This document shows, in pieces, positions 1 through 6,152 of a DNA stretch of 9,145 nt (the first letter of the stretch is position 1; every line of letters begins with the position of its first letter). The notes beneath the pieces are model-generated. The model was given only the letters and a program-made list of their open reading frames with translations, was not told the origin of the DNA and searched no databases. The translations under genes and the position numbers were made by a program. The DNA comes from Planctomycetota bacterium (lineage in GTDB: Bacteria > Planctomycetota > Brocadiia > SM23-32). The stretch is taken from NCBI GenBank assembly GCA_030604585.1, contig JAUVVP010000043.1, positions 1-9,145 on the forward strand, in the 5' to 3' direction.

Positions 1-1178
1 CAAGCCCTTCCGGGGCCGGGTGGCCCGCCGTAGTCGGGCTGGTGCAGCGTGCGAGGGGGGACCGCCTCACACGGACAGACGCTGACCTCCGTGCGTCGGC
101 CTTTGCGGAATACCTCCACCGGGGCCGTGTGGCCGGCGACGGCTTCCGCGTGGAGGCGGGTGACCGCAAGAGCAGCTTCCGTCGGGAAGTCGCGGCGCCG
201 GTGGATGAGGAATCCGCCAGCTTTCTCGGAAGTGAAAAGGGAGCTTTCGAGGAGGCATCGGCGGGTGCGGCTTCGCATCTGACGCTGCCGGAGTGAGTGC
301 GCTGTTGCCCGAATCCACGCCGTCCACCGCTTCGCGGCCTCCGGCGAGAAGCCGGGCCCGTCGGCCCAGCGGCGCAGGAACACGCGCAAGAAGCGCGCCC
401 GGTCCAGTTGCGTTGCCCCCGCTGCGGCCGTGGACGTGGCCAGCATGGCCAGCATGCGCCGCAGATGCCGGCGCCGGACGCGCCGCCGTCGTATGCTGTG
501 CAGGTCCGTCACGAATACCCTCCGTCCGGCGGGCGCGCTCGGGCGCACCGGGAGGTTCTCGGCATGGTAGTCGTAGTGGTAGAAACCGGAGTTCACCAGG
601 CGCGCGGTCACATCGGCCAGCTCCTCGATCAGCTCGCGGCGAAAGCCCGGATTGCGCGCCTCGGCCTCCGCGAGGCCCTCCGACAGGAATTGTCTGAGCG
701 GCACGGCGCCCTCGATCTCACGGCTGGCAAGGAAACCCTCGCGCGGCAGCAGCCGCCGGCGGCGCACGGCGATCGCGAGCACGTCACAGGTGGGTATGCC
801 CGCTCTTTGCAGGGCACGGCAGACCCGCCACTCCTTAACCGGCTTGCTCGGAACGATGAGGTGACGGATGCGATGCTTCAGGTCGCGGAACTTGTAACGC
901 TTCATGTAGAGGCCGGGCCCGGCTGGCTCCAGCGGATCCGGCGCCCGCGCGACCGTTCGGGCCGTGTTGTCCTTAACCAGCTCCGACGGCGACAGTGCGC
1001 GTGGATGACGCAGTCTCTCCAGGTCGAGCTGCGGGATGGCCCGGGCGAACTCCGCCATGGCCAGCCATTTCATCCCGTGTGCCCGGACAAATTCCGTTGA
1101 GCGTTCGGGCGCCATCGGGTCTCCAGGAATAAACGCGCCGATCTCCCACCGGCGGTACAGCGGGGCGGTCGGGGACAT
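1..1178 (-). CDS. WaaP/InaA-like lipopolysaccharide kinase, C-terminus cut by window edge
   Basis: This frame stays open for 392 codons from ATG 1178-1176 to the left edge without a stop, so the gene is partial. Proteins of this family phosphorylate the lipopolysaccharide inner core (heptose or Kdo) on the cytoplasmic side and have a protein-kinase-like fold. Visible family marks are the GLYMKRYKFRD segment, which resembles the strand carrying the ATP-binding lysine, then KEWRVCRALQRAGIPT, the catalytic-loop motif HYDYHAEN (residues 201-208, D203 and N208) and the metal-binding TDLH (D225). The usual form of the loop is closer to H-x-DLHxxN, so Tyr replaces Leu here. After about residue 290 the chain continues with a second region (ESSLFTSEKAGGFLIHRRR) that resembles the start of another lobe, as in longer two-part homologues; this is inference. 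A GAGGAA ribosome site at 1184-1189 supports the start. The gene is divergent from the metallophosphoesterase. The acceptor sugar cannot be read from the sequence. Confidence 0.75.
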   Translation of the reverse strand, partial: MSPTAPLYRRWEIGAFIPGDPMAPERSTEFVRAHGMKWLAMAEFARAIPQLDLERLRHPRALSPSELVKDNTARTVARAPDPLEPAGPGLYMKRYKFRDLKHRIRHLIVPSKPVKEWRVCRALQRAGIPTCDVLAIAVRRRRLLPREGFLASREIEGAVPLRQFLSEGLAEAEARNPGFRRELIEELADVTARLVNSGFYHYDYHAENLPVRPSAPAGRRVFVTDLHSIRRRRVRRRHLRRMLAMLATSTAAAGATQLDRARFLRVFLRRWADGPGFSPEAAKRWTAWIRATAHSLRQRQMRSRTRRCLLESSLFTSEKAGGFLIHRRRDFPTEAALAVTRLHAEAVAGHTAPVEVFRKGRRTEVSVCPCEAVPPRTLHQPDYGGPPGPGRA

Positions 1179-1266
1179 GGTACTTCCTCAGAACGCTGGA
1201 TTGCAAAGGGCCGCACGAGGGCCTGCGAAGCCCGTTTCGAGACAGGCCAGGCCCACCGGCATTCGA

Positions 1267-1295
1267 TTGACTTAGCAAAGGCCGCCCCGTACAAC
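1267..1295 (+). promoter_or_regulatory. Candidate sigma70-type promoter for the metallophosphoesterase gene
   Basis: A -35 box TTGACT (1267-1272) and a -10 box TACAAC (1290-1295) are separated by exactly 17 bases. Five of six and four of six positions match consensus. Transcription would begin near 1302, giving a leader of about 40 bases before ATG 1341. It lies in the 162-bp region between two divergent genes. The reading is by eye only. Confidence 0.4.
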
Positions 1296-1340
1296 TTTCC
1301 GAGGTGAGCCTTTCAACGCCAGAAGACTGATGGGCGGGCG

Positions 1341-3194
1341 ATGATGGAGAAACCGAAGCGAACGCAAGTGAAAGGATTGATCTGCGTCGCACTGGCCGCG
1401 GGGACCATCGCTGTGGCCGACGCGAGCGGCATCCAGGGCCAGGCGACGGGCACGAAGACCGGCGCTTTTATCGGCGCCAGGACGGCCCGGGGGATCGTCT
1501 TCTGGGACGAGAACGACAACGGCGAACAGAACGGTGGCGAAGCCGGCGTCCCGGGCATCCGGCTGACCGCGCTGCATCGCACGGCCCTGACCGACGAGAG
1601 TGGCCGGTACGAGATTGCCTCCGGGGAGCCGTTCGTCACCGTCTCCCTGAGCTTCCCCTCGGAAGCCTGGCCGACGGCCGGGTGGTTCCGAAGGATGACG
1701 AAAGAGCATGAGACGGGCGTTGACTTCGGCCTGCGCAGGGATCGGCAGGAGCTTCCATTCGTCTTCGTCCAGTTCACCGATCCGCACGGCCATCATCCCG
1801 TGACGATGAAGAAGGTCCTGGAGGAGTGCGAGGCGCTTCCGCTTAGGCCGAAGTTCTACGTCTGCACCGGCGACCTTCGCAGCGGCGATCCGACGGTCCG
1901 GAACGTGCCCGACCTGGAGAGGAGCTTCGGCGCTATCGGGAAGAATTTCGAGGCGTTCGGCGCGCCGCTGTTCATGGTGCCCGGCAACCACGACACGGTG
2001 GGTTACGGCGGCGCCGGCCGGCTGCCCGTCACGCCGGAGGATGTGGGGCATCCGCTCTTCGGCAGCCGGTGCTGGGAGCGATACGTCTGTCCCGGTCACT
2101 GGTCGTTTTCGTGCGGCGGCGTGCACCTGATCGGCGTGGAGTGGGCGCAGCATACCGGGCAGAAGTGGCGCACGTTGCCGCCGGGCACGGCGGCGTGGGT
2201 CCGGGAGGAGGCCGAAGCCCTGCCGCCCGGCACGCGCACGGTCCTGTTCGGCCACAACCCCGGCTGGGGCAGGACGGTCGTTGACCTGGGCCTGGCGCTC
2301 GGGCTGTTCGGCCACAGCCACACGGAGGGGCAATACTACCGGCCCGGCAGCGCGGAGCCGAGCTACCCGGAGAGCGTCCTTGTGGGTGGCCTGTGCCAGA
2401 CAGGCCGGTCGGGTGAGAGGCATTACATGGCCCAGGACGGCCGCCCGATGGGCTATCGAATAGTCGTCGTCGAGCGGGACCGGCTCGACACGTTCTACAA
2501 GGCCTTCGGCGAACCGCGCACAATTATGGTGCAGCGGCCGCGGCGTTTCATGATACTGCGGGCGGGGGACGCGGTCCTGGTGCGCGGGCAGTTCTTCGAC
2601 CCGCGGGGGGAAGTCACCGAGGTCAACGTCCGCCTCGGGGGCCGCGAGCGCGGTGTCCCATTTGCACGGCGGCGCCTCTGGGGCGACTTCGAGGTCAGCC
2701 TGGACGTTGGCGACCTGCCGGAGGGGTTCCACGACCTGACCGTCACGACCCTGTCCCCTGAGGGTACACACAGCCTCACGGAGCCTTACCTGTTCCTGAC
2801 GGGGAGGCAGGCGACCTTCTCGGCCGAAGGCCCCTCGACTACGCTCGGGATAAACCCGGCGACGCTGCGGGGCGGCGTTCGCCGGCTCGAGCCGCCGTGT
2901 GCGGTGTTGGTCAACGGTCAGCATGCCGGCCTCTTGCAGCCCGCGAGCCCGGGCCAGCCGTTCTCTCTGGACGTGCCGCCTGAACTTCTGAAACGGCTCA
3001 ACCGTGTCTCGCTCGCGCCCGAGCAGGGCGGGGATCCGTGGCTTGCCGGCGTTCACCTCGAGTACGGCGGCGAGGACTTCGTTGACCAGCATCGCGCGTT
3101 CCGCTGGGGTTACGACCCGAGCCTCACCCGCCGCAGGGAACTGTACTTCGACCTCCACTACCCCGGCCCGACCGTGCAGTGGCAGATCCGGTAG
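1341..3194 (+). CDS. Secreted calcineurin-like metallophosphoesterase with N- and C-terminal accessory domains
   Basis: This 617-residue hydrolase probably cleaves phosphomono- or phosphodiesters with two metal ions outside the cytoplasm. Residues 1-29 look like a Sec signal peptide: a basic start, a hydrophobic GLICVALAAGTIAVADA core and a likely cut after ADA. Residues 51-95 (GIVFWDENDNG, GVPGIRL, TDESGRYEI) form a Cna-B/SdrD-like beta domain, matching the N-terminal module of the metallophosphoesterase-N type. The catalytic domain carries the metal motifs in order: DPHG with D147 and H149, GDL with D178, GNHD at 215-218, GHN with H305 and GHSH with H325 and H327. From about residue 385 the protein is predicted beta-rich, as in the C-terminal domain of this family. 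Two adjacent ATGs (1341, 1344) could start it, and the ribosome site is poor. The substrate is unknown. It is a single gene, divergent from the kinase on its left, with a long non-coding tail region on its right. Confidence 0.88.
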   Translation: MMEKPKRTQVKGLICVALAAGTIAVADASGIQGQATGTKTGAFIGARTARGIVFWDENDNGEQNGGEAGVPGIRLTALHRTALTDESGRYEIASGEPFVTVSLSFPSEAWPTAGWFRRMTKEHETGVDFGLRRDRQELPFVFVQFTDPHGHHPVTMKKVLEECEALPLRPKFYVCTGDLRSGDPTVRNVPDLERSFGAIGKNFEAFGAPLFMVPGNHDTVGYGGAGRLPVTPEDVGHPLFGSRCWERYVCPGHWSFSCGGVHLIGVEWAQHTGQKWRTLPPGTAAWVREEAEALPPGTRTVLFGHNPGWGRTVVDLGLALGLFGHSHTEGQYYRPGSAEPSYPESVLVGGLCQTGRSGERHYMAQDGRPMGYRIVVVERDRLDTFYKAFGEPRTIMVQRPRRFMILRAGDAVLVRGQFFDPRGEVTEVNVRLGGRERGVPFARRRLWGDFEVSLDVGDLPEGFHDLTVTTLSPEGTHSLTEPYLFLTGRQATFSAEGPSTTLGINPATLRGGVRRLEPPCAVLVNGQHAGLLQPASPGQPFSLDVPPELLKRLNRVSLAPEQGGDPWLAGVHLEYGGEDFVDQHRAFRWGYDPSLTRRRELYFDLHYPGPTVQWQIR

Positions 3195-3319
3195 GGCTGA
3201 CTGCTCACCTCTGCCGCAGCACCTTCTGGCACGGCTCCGAAGGCTGTCCCCTACAATAAAGGCCGTAAGAGCGGGCGCAATTCAGTGGCAGAAAGTCAGC
3301 TTCCCAAGGTGCACGTCGC

Positions 3320-3333
3320 CCCGCCCCTGCGGG
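3320..3333. repeat. Palindromic repeat CCCGC-N4-GCGGG, copy 1 (loop CCCT)
   Basis: A five-base stem with a four-base loop, followed by A. The bases after it (GCGGGATCGCCCGCTCCA, 3329-3346) recur with three changes after copy 4, so the repeat unit is longer than the hairpin. Confidence 0.55.
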
Positions 3334-3346
3334 ATCGCCCGCTCCA

Positions 3347-3364
3347 GTCCCGCCTTCGCGGGAC
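3347..3364. repeat. Palindromic repeat, copy 2 (loop CTTC), extended stem
   Basis: GTCCCGC (3347-3353) and GCGGGAC (3358-3364) form a perfect seven-base stem around the loop CTTC. The core is the same CCCGC-N4-GCGGG found three more times in this intergenic region. Confidence 0.65.
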
Positions 3365-3379
3365 AGAACAGGCGAGCCG

Positions 3380-3414
3380 TTTCGACTTCGCTCAAGGCCC
3401 TGAGCACGTCGAAA
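3380..3414. repeat. 35-bp imperfect palindrome with TTTCGAC/GTCGAAA ends
   Basis: The outer arms TTTCGAC (3380-3386) and GTCGAAA (3408-3414) are perfect complements, and the inner GCTCA and TGAGC also pair. From memory it resembles a dispersed repeat of the TTCGAC..CTCAGG..GTCGAA type seen in many environmental bacterial genomes. That resemblance was not checked against data. Confidence 0.55.
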
Positions 3415-3453
3415 GGCAGGAGATAGGTGAACAGGTGAGAACCCGGCTTTCGA

Positions 3454-3469
3454 TCCCGCATCTGCGGGA
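3454..3469. repeat. Palindromic repeat, copy 3 (loop ATCT)
   Basis: TCCCGCA and TGCGGGA pair around TC, containing the shared CCCGC-N4-GCGGG core at 3455-3468. Confidence 0.6.
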
Positions 3470-3590
3470 GAGCAAACGGGTCGCGAGCCCGAAGGGCGAG
3501 TCCAAAGGACGGGACTGCCGCAGGCAGACCGCAACAGCTAAGGGAGCCCACAGGGAGCACTGAACGCCACGCGGATGGCTGACTTGCTCG

Positions 3591-3606
3591 TCCCGCGCAT
3601 GCGGGA
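3591..3606. repeat. Palindromic repeat, copy 4 (loop GCAT)
   Basis: TCCCGC (3591-3596) and GCGGGA (3601-3606) pair around GCAT. The downstream flank GCGGGATCACCTGCTCTA (3601-3618) matches the flank of copy 1 at 15 of 18 positions. Confidence 0.6.
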
Positions 3607-3990
3607 TCACCTGCTCTACTGCTCCGCTCAGGTTCGTCCGGAACGCGGCAACAATAGAGCAAGGGCATTTCTCACCGCCTGCCACCGCTCGCCTATCGTT
3701 GCCATCGGGCAAGACTTCTGACTCCCGCGGCGGCTCGCCTTTTCCCTCCGTTCTGCCAGCGCTTGACAGCGATTGACTACGACTTCCTGCCGTCAGTGGC
3801 GGCATGCAGACCGCCGGCCCTAATAACGGAATGCCTTGTTAGTGCGCGCGCCGCATAATGCTACTGTGGAGCACCTTATCCGTCACGTTGCGTTCGAAAG
3901 GGACCCGAAACTGCCGTTCCAGATCTTGACAGAGGCCTGCTCACTGAGTAGCCTCATCATGAAACTGAATGCAGGATAGAAGTACCTGTC

Positions 3991-4806
3991 ATGGCTAAGA
4001 GGCTCAGCGACATCGAAGAAGAAGTAGTGTTCCTGGAGGCCATCGGGGAGCTCACCGAGACGATGGTGAACTTGGACATCCTGTCCGTTCTCGGTAGCGA
4101 TCCGGACTCAGAGATACGGTTCAAGTCGGCCACGCACCAACGCTTCTTCAACATCATCCTGGTCGATTTCCTGTCGTGCACTGACACGAACGCCCCGACG
4201 GGGCAGACCTCGTACCTTGCCGCGCTGAGACATATTGCCAAAAAGCCGAGCTTCAATATCAACGACTCTGTAAAGCCACTCCGTCACGCGACTTACCGGT
4301 TTGTTGACTGGCTTAAGCGGGAGGTTGAAGTCGATGTCTGGTTGCCGTCAGTTGACATGCAAACGACGCTCAAGATATCGCGGCTGGAGTTCCTGAAGAT
4401 GTGCGGAAACATCTCCAAGCACAACTTCCTTAGAGCTGTAGGAGTGGCCAAGAAGCTGCAAAAAGCTCTCACCGCAAGCGGCAACTCAACGAGTCTGGAG
4501 GATGCGCTGCTTGCCCTAGCCGATTTCTATGAGCGGTTCCACAGCGATATACTCAACTATCACAGCAGTACGATTGCTGAGTTCCTCAACAATATCCGCT
4601 GGGGGATTTACGAATACCTGCAGCCCGAGTTCCGTCAGAGCGTCGTACGGGAAGCTGGTGATCCGCCGGAGTACCGATATACCTATCCTAAGGGTCTGAC
4701 GTCTCGGTTCGCTAAGGAATGCTACTGGGGACTGATGAATGAGGTTCGTAGTGCTCCCTACGTCAGAAGGTTTGAAGTGACCAAGTATCTCAAGCGGAGA
4801 TACTGA
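3991..4806 (+). CDS. Cassette-borne protein of unknown function, 271 aa
   Basis: I do not recognise the family. The product is a soluble, probably mostly helical protein with no signal peptide or membrane segment. A conspicuous motif is CGNISKHNF at residues 138-146, between helical segments (ISRLEFLKM before, AVGVAKKLQKAL after). The Asn and His with a nearby basic residue loosely recall the R-x4-6-H motif of HEPN RNases, but the spacing and context are not diagnostic. Base composition is clearly lower in GC than the flanking genes, with many A- and T-ending codons, which suggests transfer. An in-frame stop at 3949-3951 and no other start between make ATG 3991 the first possible start; ribosome binding is weak (AGGA at 3973-3976, too distant). 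The stop codon is immediately followed by an attC-like site, the usual arrangement for an integron gene cassette. Confidence 0.8.
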   Translation: MAKRLSDIEEEVVFLEAIGELTETMVNLDILSVLGSDPDSEIRFKSATHQRFFNIILVDFLSCTDTNAPTGQTSYLAALRHIAKKPSFNINDSVKPLRHATYRFVDWLKREVEVDVWLPSVDMQTTLKISRLEFLKMCGNISKHNFLRAVGVAKKLQKALTASGNSTSLEDALLALADFYERFHSDILNYHSSTIAEFLNNIRWGIYEYLQPEFRQSVVREAGDPPEYRYTYPKGLTSRFAKECYWGLMNEVRSAPYVRRFEVTKYLKRRY

Positions 4807-4867
4807 GCCATAACAAGCGGTTCCAGCGGACTCGCTCCGCTCGCCGCTGAACCGCAAACCGTTGGCC
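4807..4867 (+). other. Integron attC-like recombination site
   Basis: The layout follows an attC hairpin. R'' is GCCATAAC (4807-4814). The left arm GCGGTTCCAGCGG (4817-4829) and right arm CCGCTGAACCGC (4844-4855) pair perfectly except for one extra C in the left arm, equal to one extrahelical G on the bottom strand. A 14-base loop separates the arms. An unpaired spacer (AA versus AAACC) precedes R' GTTGGCC (4861-4867), one mismatch from GTTRRRY. R'' can pair with R' if AT is bulged. The site begins at the base after the stop codon of the preceding gene, as expected for a cassette. No integrase gene is present, so this would be a lone or integrase-less cassette. Confidence 0.7.
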
Positions 4868-5105
4868 GCCCTCCCCGCTTCAGGCGCGCCCCGCCGCGCC
4901 TGTCTTCTCACCCACTTCCACCCTCAGCTCCGGCTGTGCCTCCAGCGGCCCTGCCACACCGAGAAGGGAGGGGTCGGTGTAGACGTTCTCGCCACGGCGA
5001 GCATGCATGGTGATGTCCGGCGACCTGTCCCGTCTGTCCCGAGCGGGCTCCCAAGCGGTGTCGGGCAGCGCCCGCCTCCGGTCGCCCAGCCCATGCCGCA
5101 CGGCC
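4868..5105. other. Short unassigned region between attC-like site and alr fragment
   Basis: A minus-strand frame runs from GTG 5101 to a stop at 4880 (73 residues). Its second half (PDITMHARRGENVYTDPSLL and following) reads more like protein than noise, so it may be the remnant of a gene that once lay downstream of alr. No start site, family or partner could be recognised, so it is not called as a gene. Nothing else is visible here. Confidence 0.3.
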
Positions 5106-5506
5106 GCCGTTCAGTCCACAAGCTTTCTCTGAACGCGGCCGCCGAGGCGGCAGGTGATCTCGTACGGGATGGTGCCGGCCAGGCGCGCAAGGTTCTCCAC
5201 GCTGTTCGGCGCAGCGGGGTCAGCGGAGATAATCTCGACCTCATCGCCCTGGCTGGCATCCGGGACATCAGTGAGGTCAACGATAATCTGGTTCATGCAG
5301 ACGCGGCCGCGGACGGGCGCGTCCCTGCCACGGATCCGCACAACGGCCTTGTTTGACAGGCACCGCAAGTATCCGTCGGCGTAGCCGATCGGCACCAGGC
5401 CGATACGGCCGGGACGTGCAAACCGGTAGGTCTGGCCGTAGCTGGCTGAGAGCCCCGCCGGACCGTCCCTGACCTGCATCAGCGGGCCCGTCAGCCGCAG
5501 CGCCGG
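5106..5506. repeat. Direct repeat copy 1: duplicated alr 3' end
   Basis: These 401 bases align without gaps to 6153-6553, offset 1047 bases, with about 21 differences counted by eye (about 95% identity). Similarity stops on both sides: before GCCGTTCAG at the left and after CGCCGG at the right. The hicAB pair lies between the copies. Confidence 0.93.
5111..5506 (-). pseudogene. alr: Truncated alanine racemase, C-terminal domain fragment
   Basis: This is the last third of an alanine racemase without the PLP-binding barrel, so it cannot be an active racemase. It retains the stop codon and the catalytic-tyrosine motif SASYGQTY. About eleven amino acids differ from the intact copy at 6158-7291. 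One change is in a family signature: VCMD has become VCMN. No gene start lies at the break. The open frame continues upstream to 5746, but only as antisense of hicA, and that extension is not homologous to racemase in any clear way. Of the 21 nucleotide changes roughly half alter the protein, which fits relaxed constraint. The fragment may be the original gene end, displaced by an insertion, or an extra copy brought in with hicAB. Confidence 0.88.
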
Positions 5507-5540
5507 AGGCGCGAGTGAGCTGAGCTTGGCGTTCGCCAGG

Positions 5541-5569
5541 TTGATTATGAAGGGAGGTGGCGTTACCAT
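5541..5569 (+). promoter_or_regulatory. Possible promoter for hicAB
   Basis: TTGATT (5541-5546) and TACCAT (5564-5569) are 17 bases apart. Transcription would then begin at about the hicA ATG (5576), giving a nearly leaderless message. A GGGAGG at 5552-5557 is too far (18 bases) to serve that ATG well. Low certainty; a promoter further upstream is equally possible. Confidence 0.25.
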
Positions 5570-5575
5570 ATCTGA

Positions 5576-5761
5576 ATGAAAGTCCGGGAGGCGATAAAGA
5601 TGATCGAAGCCGACGGATGGTACCTGGTGGCTACCCGAGGCAGCCACCGTCAGTACAAGCATCCGTCCAGGCCGGGTCGTGTCACAATCGCGGGAAAAGC
5701 CGGCGACGATCTGGCGCCCGGTACCCTGAACAGCATTCTCAAGCAAGCGGGGCTGAAATGA
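5576..5761 (+). CDS. hicA: HicA family mRNA interferase toxin
   Basis: This 61-residue protein has the full length of HicA (YcfA-like) toxins, small double-stranded-RNA-binding-fold ribonucleases that cut mRNA during translation. The order of motifs is typical: KVREAIKMIEADGWYLV, then RGSHRQYKHP with the catalytic His at position 24, a strand segment VTIAGK and the C-terminal helix GTLNSILKQAGL. An in-frame TGA directly before ATG 5576 fixes this as the earliest start. Its stop overlaps the hicB start by four bases (ATGA), the usual toxin-first hic operon order. The pair sits between a truncated and an intact copy of the alr 3' end, on the opposite strand to both. It looks intact and functional, though no activity can be inferred from sequence alone. 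Confidence 0.93.
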   Translation: MKVREAIKMIEADGWYLVATRGSHRQYKHPSRPGRVTIAGKAGDDLAPGTLNSILKQAGLK

Positions 5762-5973
5762 GCAAGTATCTTGTCATAGTCGAAGAAACAGAAACAGGAT
5801 ACTCCGCGTATTCTCCAGACATTCCCGGTTGTGTGGCAACCGGCAAGACCAAAGATGAGATCGAGCGCACCCTTCTGGAAGCGATCGAGTTCCATCTGGA
5901 CGGACTTAGGGAAGATGGAGCCCCGCTCCCCGCTCCCCATTCCTACTCGACCTACTGTGAGGTTTCTGCATAA
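5758..5973 (+). CDS. hicB: HicB family antitoxin
   Basis: This 71-residue protein is a HicB antitoxin of the short form, with the partly degraded RNase-H-like fold that covers the HicA active site. Typical elements are the strand KYLVIVEE, the motif YSPDIPGC (residues 18-25), the helix TKDEIERTLLEAIEFHLDGLRE (about 31-52) and a short tail. No helix-turn-helix or ribbon-helix-helix DNA-binding domain follows, so autorepression by HicB alone is not expected from the sequence. It is translationally coupled to hicA by the ATGA overlap. The same frame is open upstream to a GTG at 5557, but that extension is antisense-quality sequence within hicA and is not used as the start. Confidence 0.92.
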   Translation: MSKYLVIVEETETGYSAYSPDIPGCVATGKTKDEIERTLLEAIEFHLDGLREDGAPLPAPHSYSTYCEVSA

Positions 5974-6152
5974 CCAACGCCGGGATCCCGACCTGGTGTT
6001 CGCGCCGCTCACAGCAGGCGGCGAAATGTCCCTGAGTTCTTCCCTCCGCGTACTCTGCGACCTCTGCGGTGAAATGTCCGTGCCGGCTCCTGTCCGTTGT
6101 CCTCAGCCCGTCATCTGGCAGAACTCTTCGTGCGTAAGCCCCGTGCCCGGGG
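5974..6152. repeat. Spacer with a probable dispersed repeat
   Basis: There is no gene between hicB and the alr stop; the two genes converge here. GGCGAAATGTCC (6020-6031) and GGTGAAATGTCC (6068-6079) are near-identical. The stretch 6041-6074, with CTCTGCGACCTCTGCGG, resembles from memory a motif scattered through many environmental bacterial genomes. A GC hairpin, GCCCC-N7-GGGGC (6138-6154), sits next to the alr stop but lacks a T-tract, so it is not called a terminator. Confidence 0.35.

Larger units (their letters stand above)
3195..3990. other. Long intergenic region rich in small palindromes
   Basis: I found no convincing gene in these roughly 800 bases; the short open frames show no family motif or plausible start. 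It holds four copies of a CCCGC-N4-GCGGG hairpin, one 35-bp palindrome and a small hairpin CTGCC-GCA-GGCAG at 3515-3527. Near its right end lie the possible left boundary of the gene cassette (3838-3845) and an isolated TTGACA at 3926-3931 with only a poor -10 partner (TAGCCT, 3949-3954). No clear terminator with a T-tract follows the metallophosphoesterase gene. Confidence 0.6.

Noticed and set aside
297..1100. Plus-strand open frame of 267 codons
   Set aside because: It is antisense to the LPS kinase frame, which has kinase motifs and a ribosome site.
1272..3158. Minus-strand open frame of 628 codons
   Set aside because: It is wholly antisense to the metallophosphoesterase gene, whose motifs are unmistakable. 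The translation is rich in Arg, Pro and Ala with no family signature, as expected for an antisense frame in GC-rich DNA.
3320..3606. CRISPR-like array
   Set aside because: The repeats are short palindromes at irregular distances (29, 106 and 137 bases) without uniform spacers, and no cas gene is present.
3866..3979. GTG-started 37-codon frame upstream of the cassette gene
   Set aside because: It has no ribosome site, no family resemblance and is too short to support as a gene.
5557..5973. GTG-started 138-residue version of hicB overlapping all of hicA
   Set aside because: The extra 67 residues are out-of-frame hicA sequence with no HicB homology. The internal ATG at 5758 gives the normal HicB length and the standard ATGA overlap.
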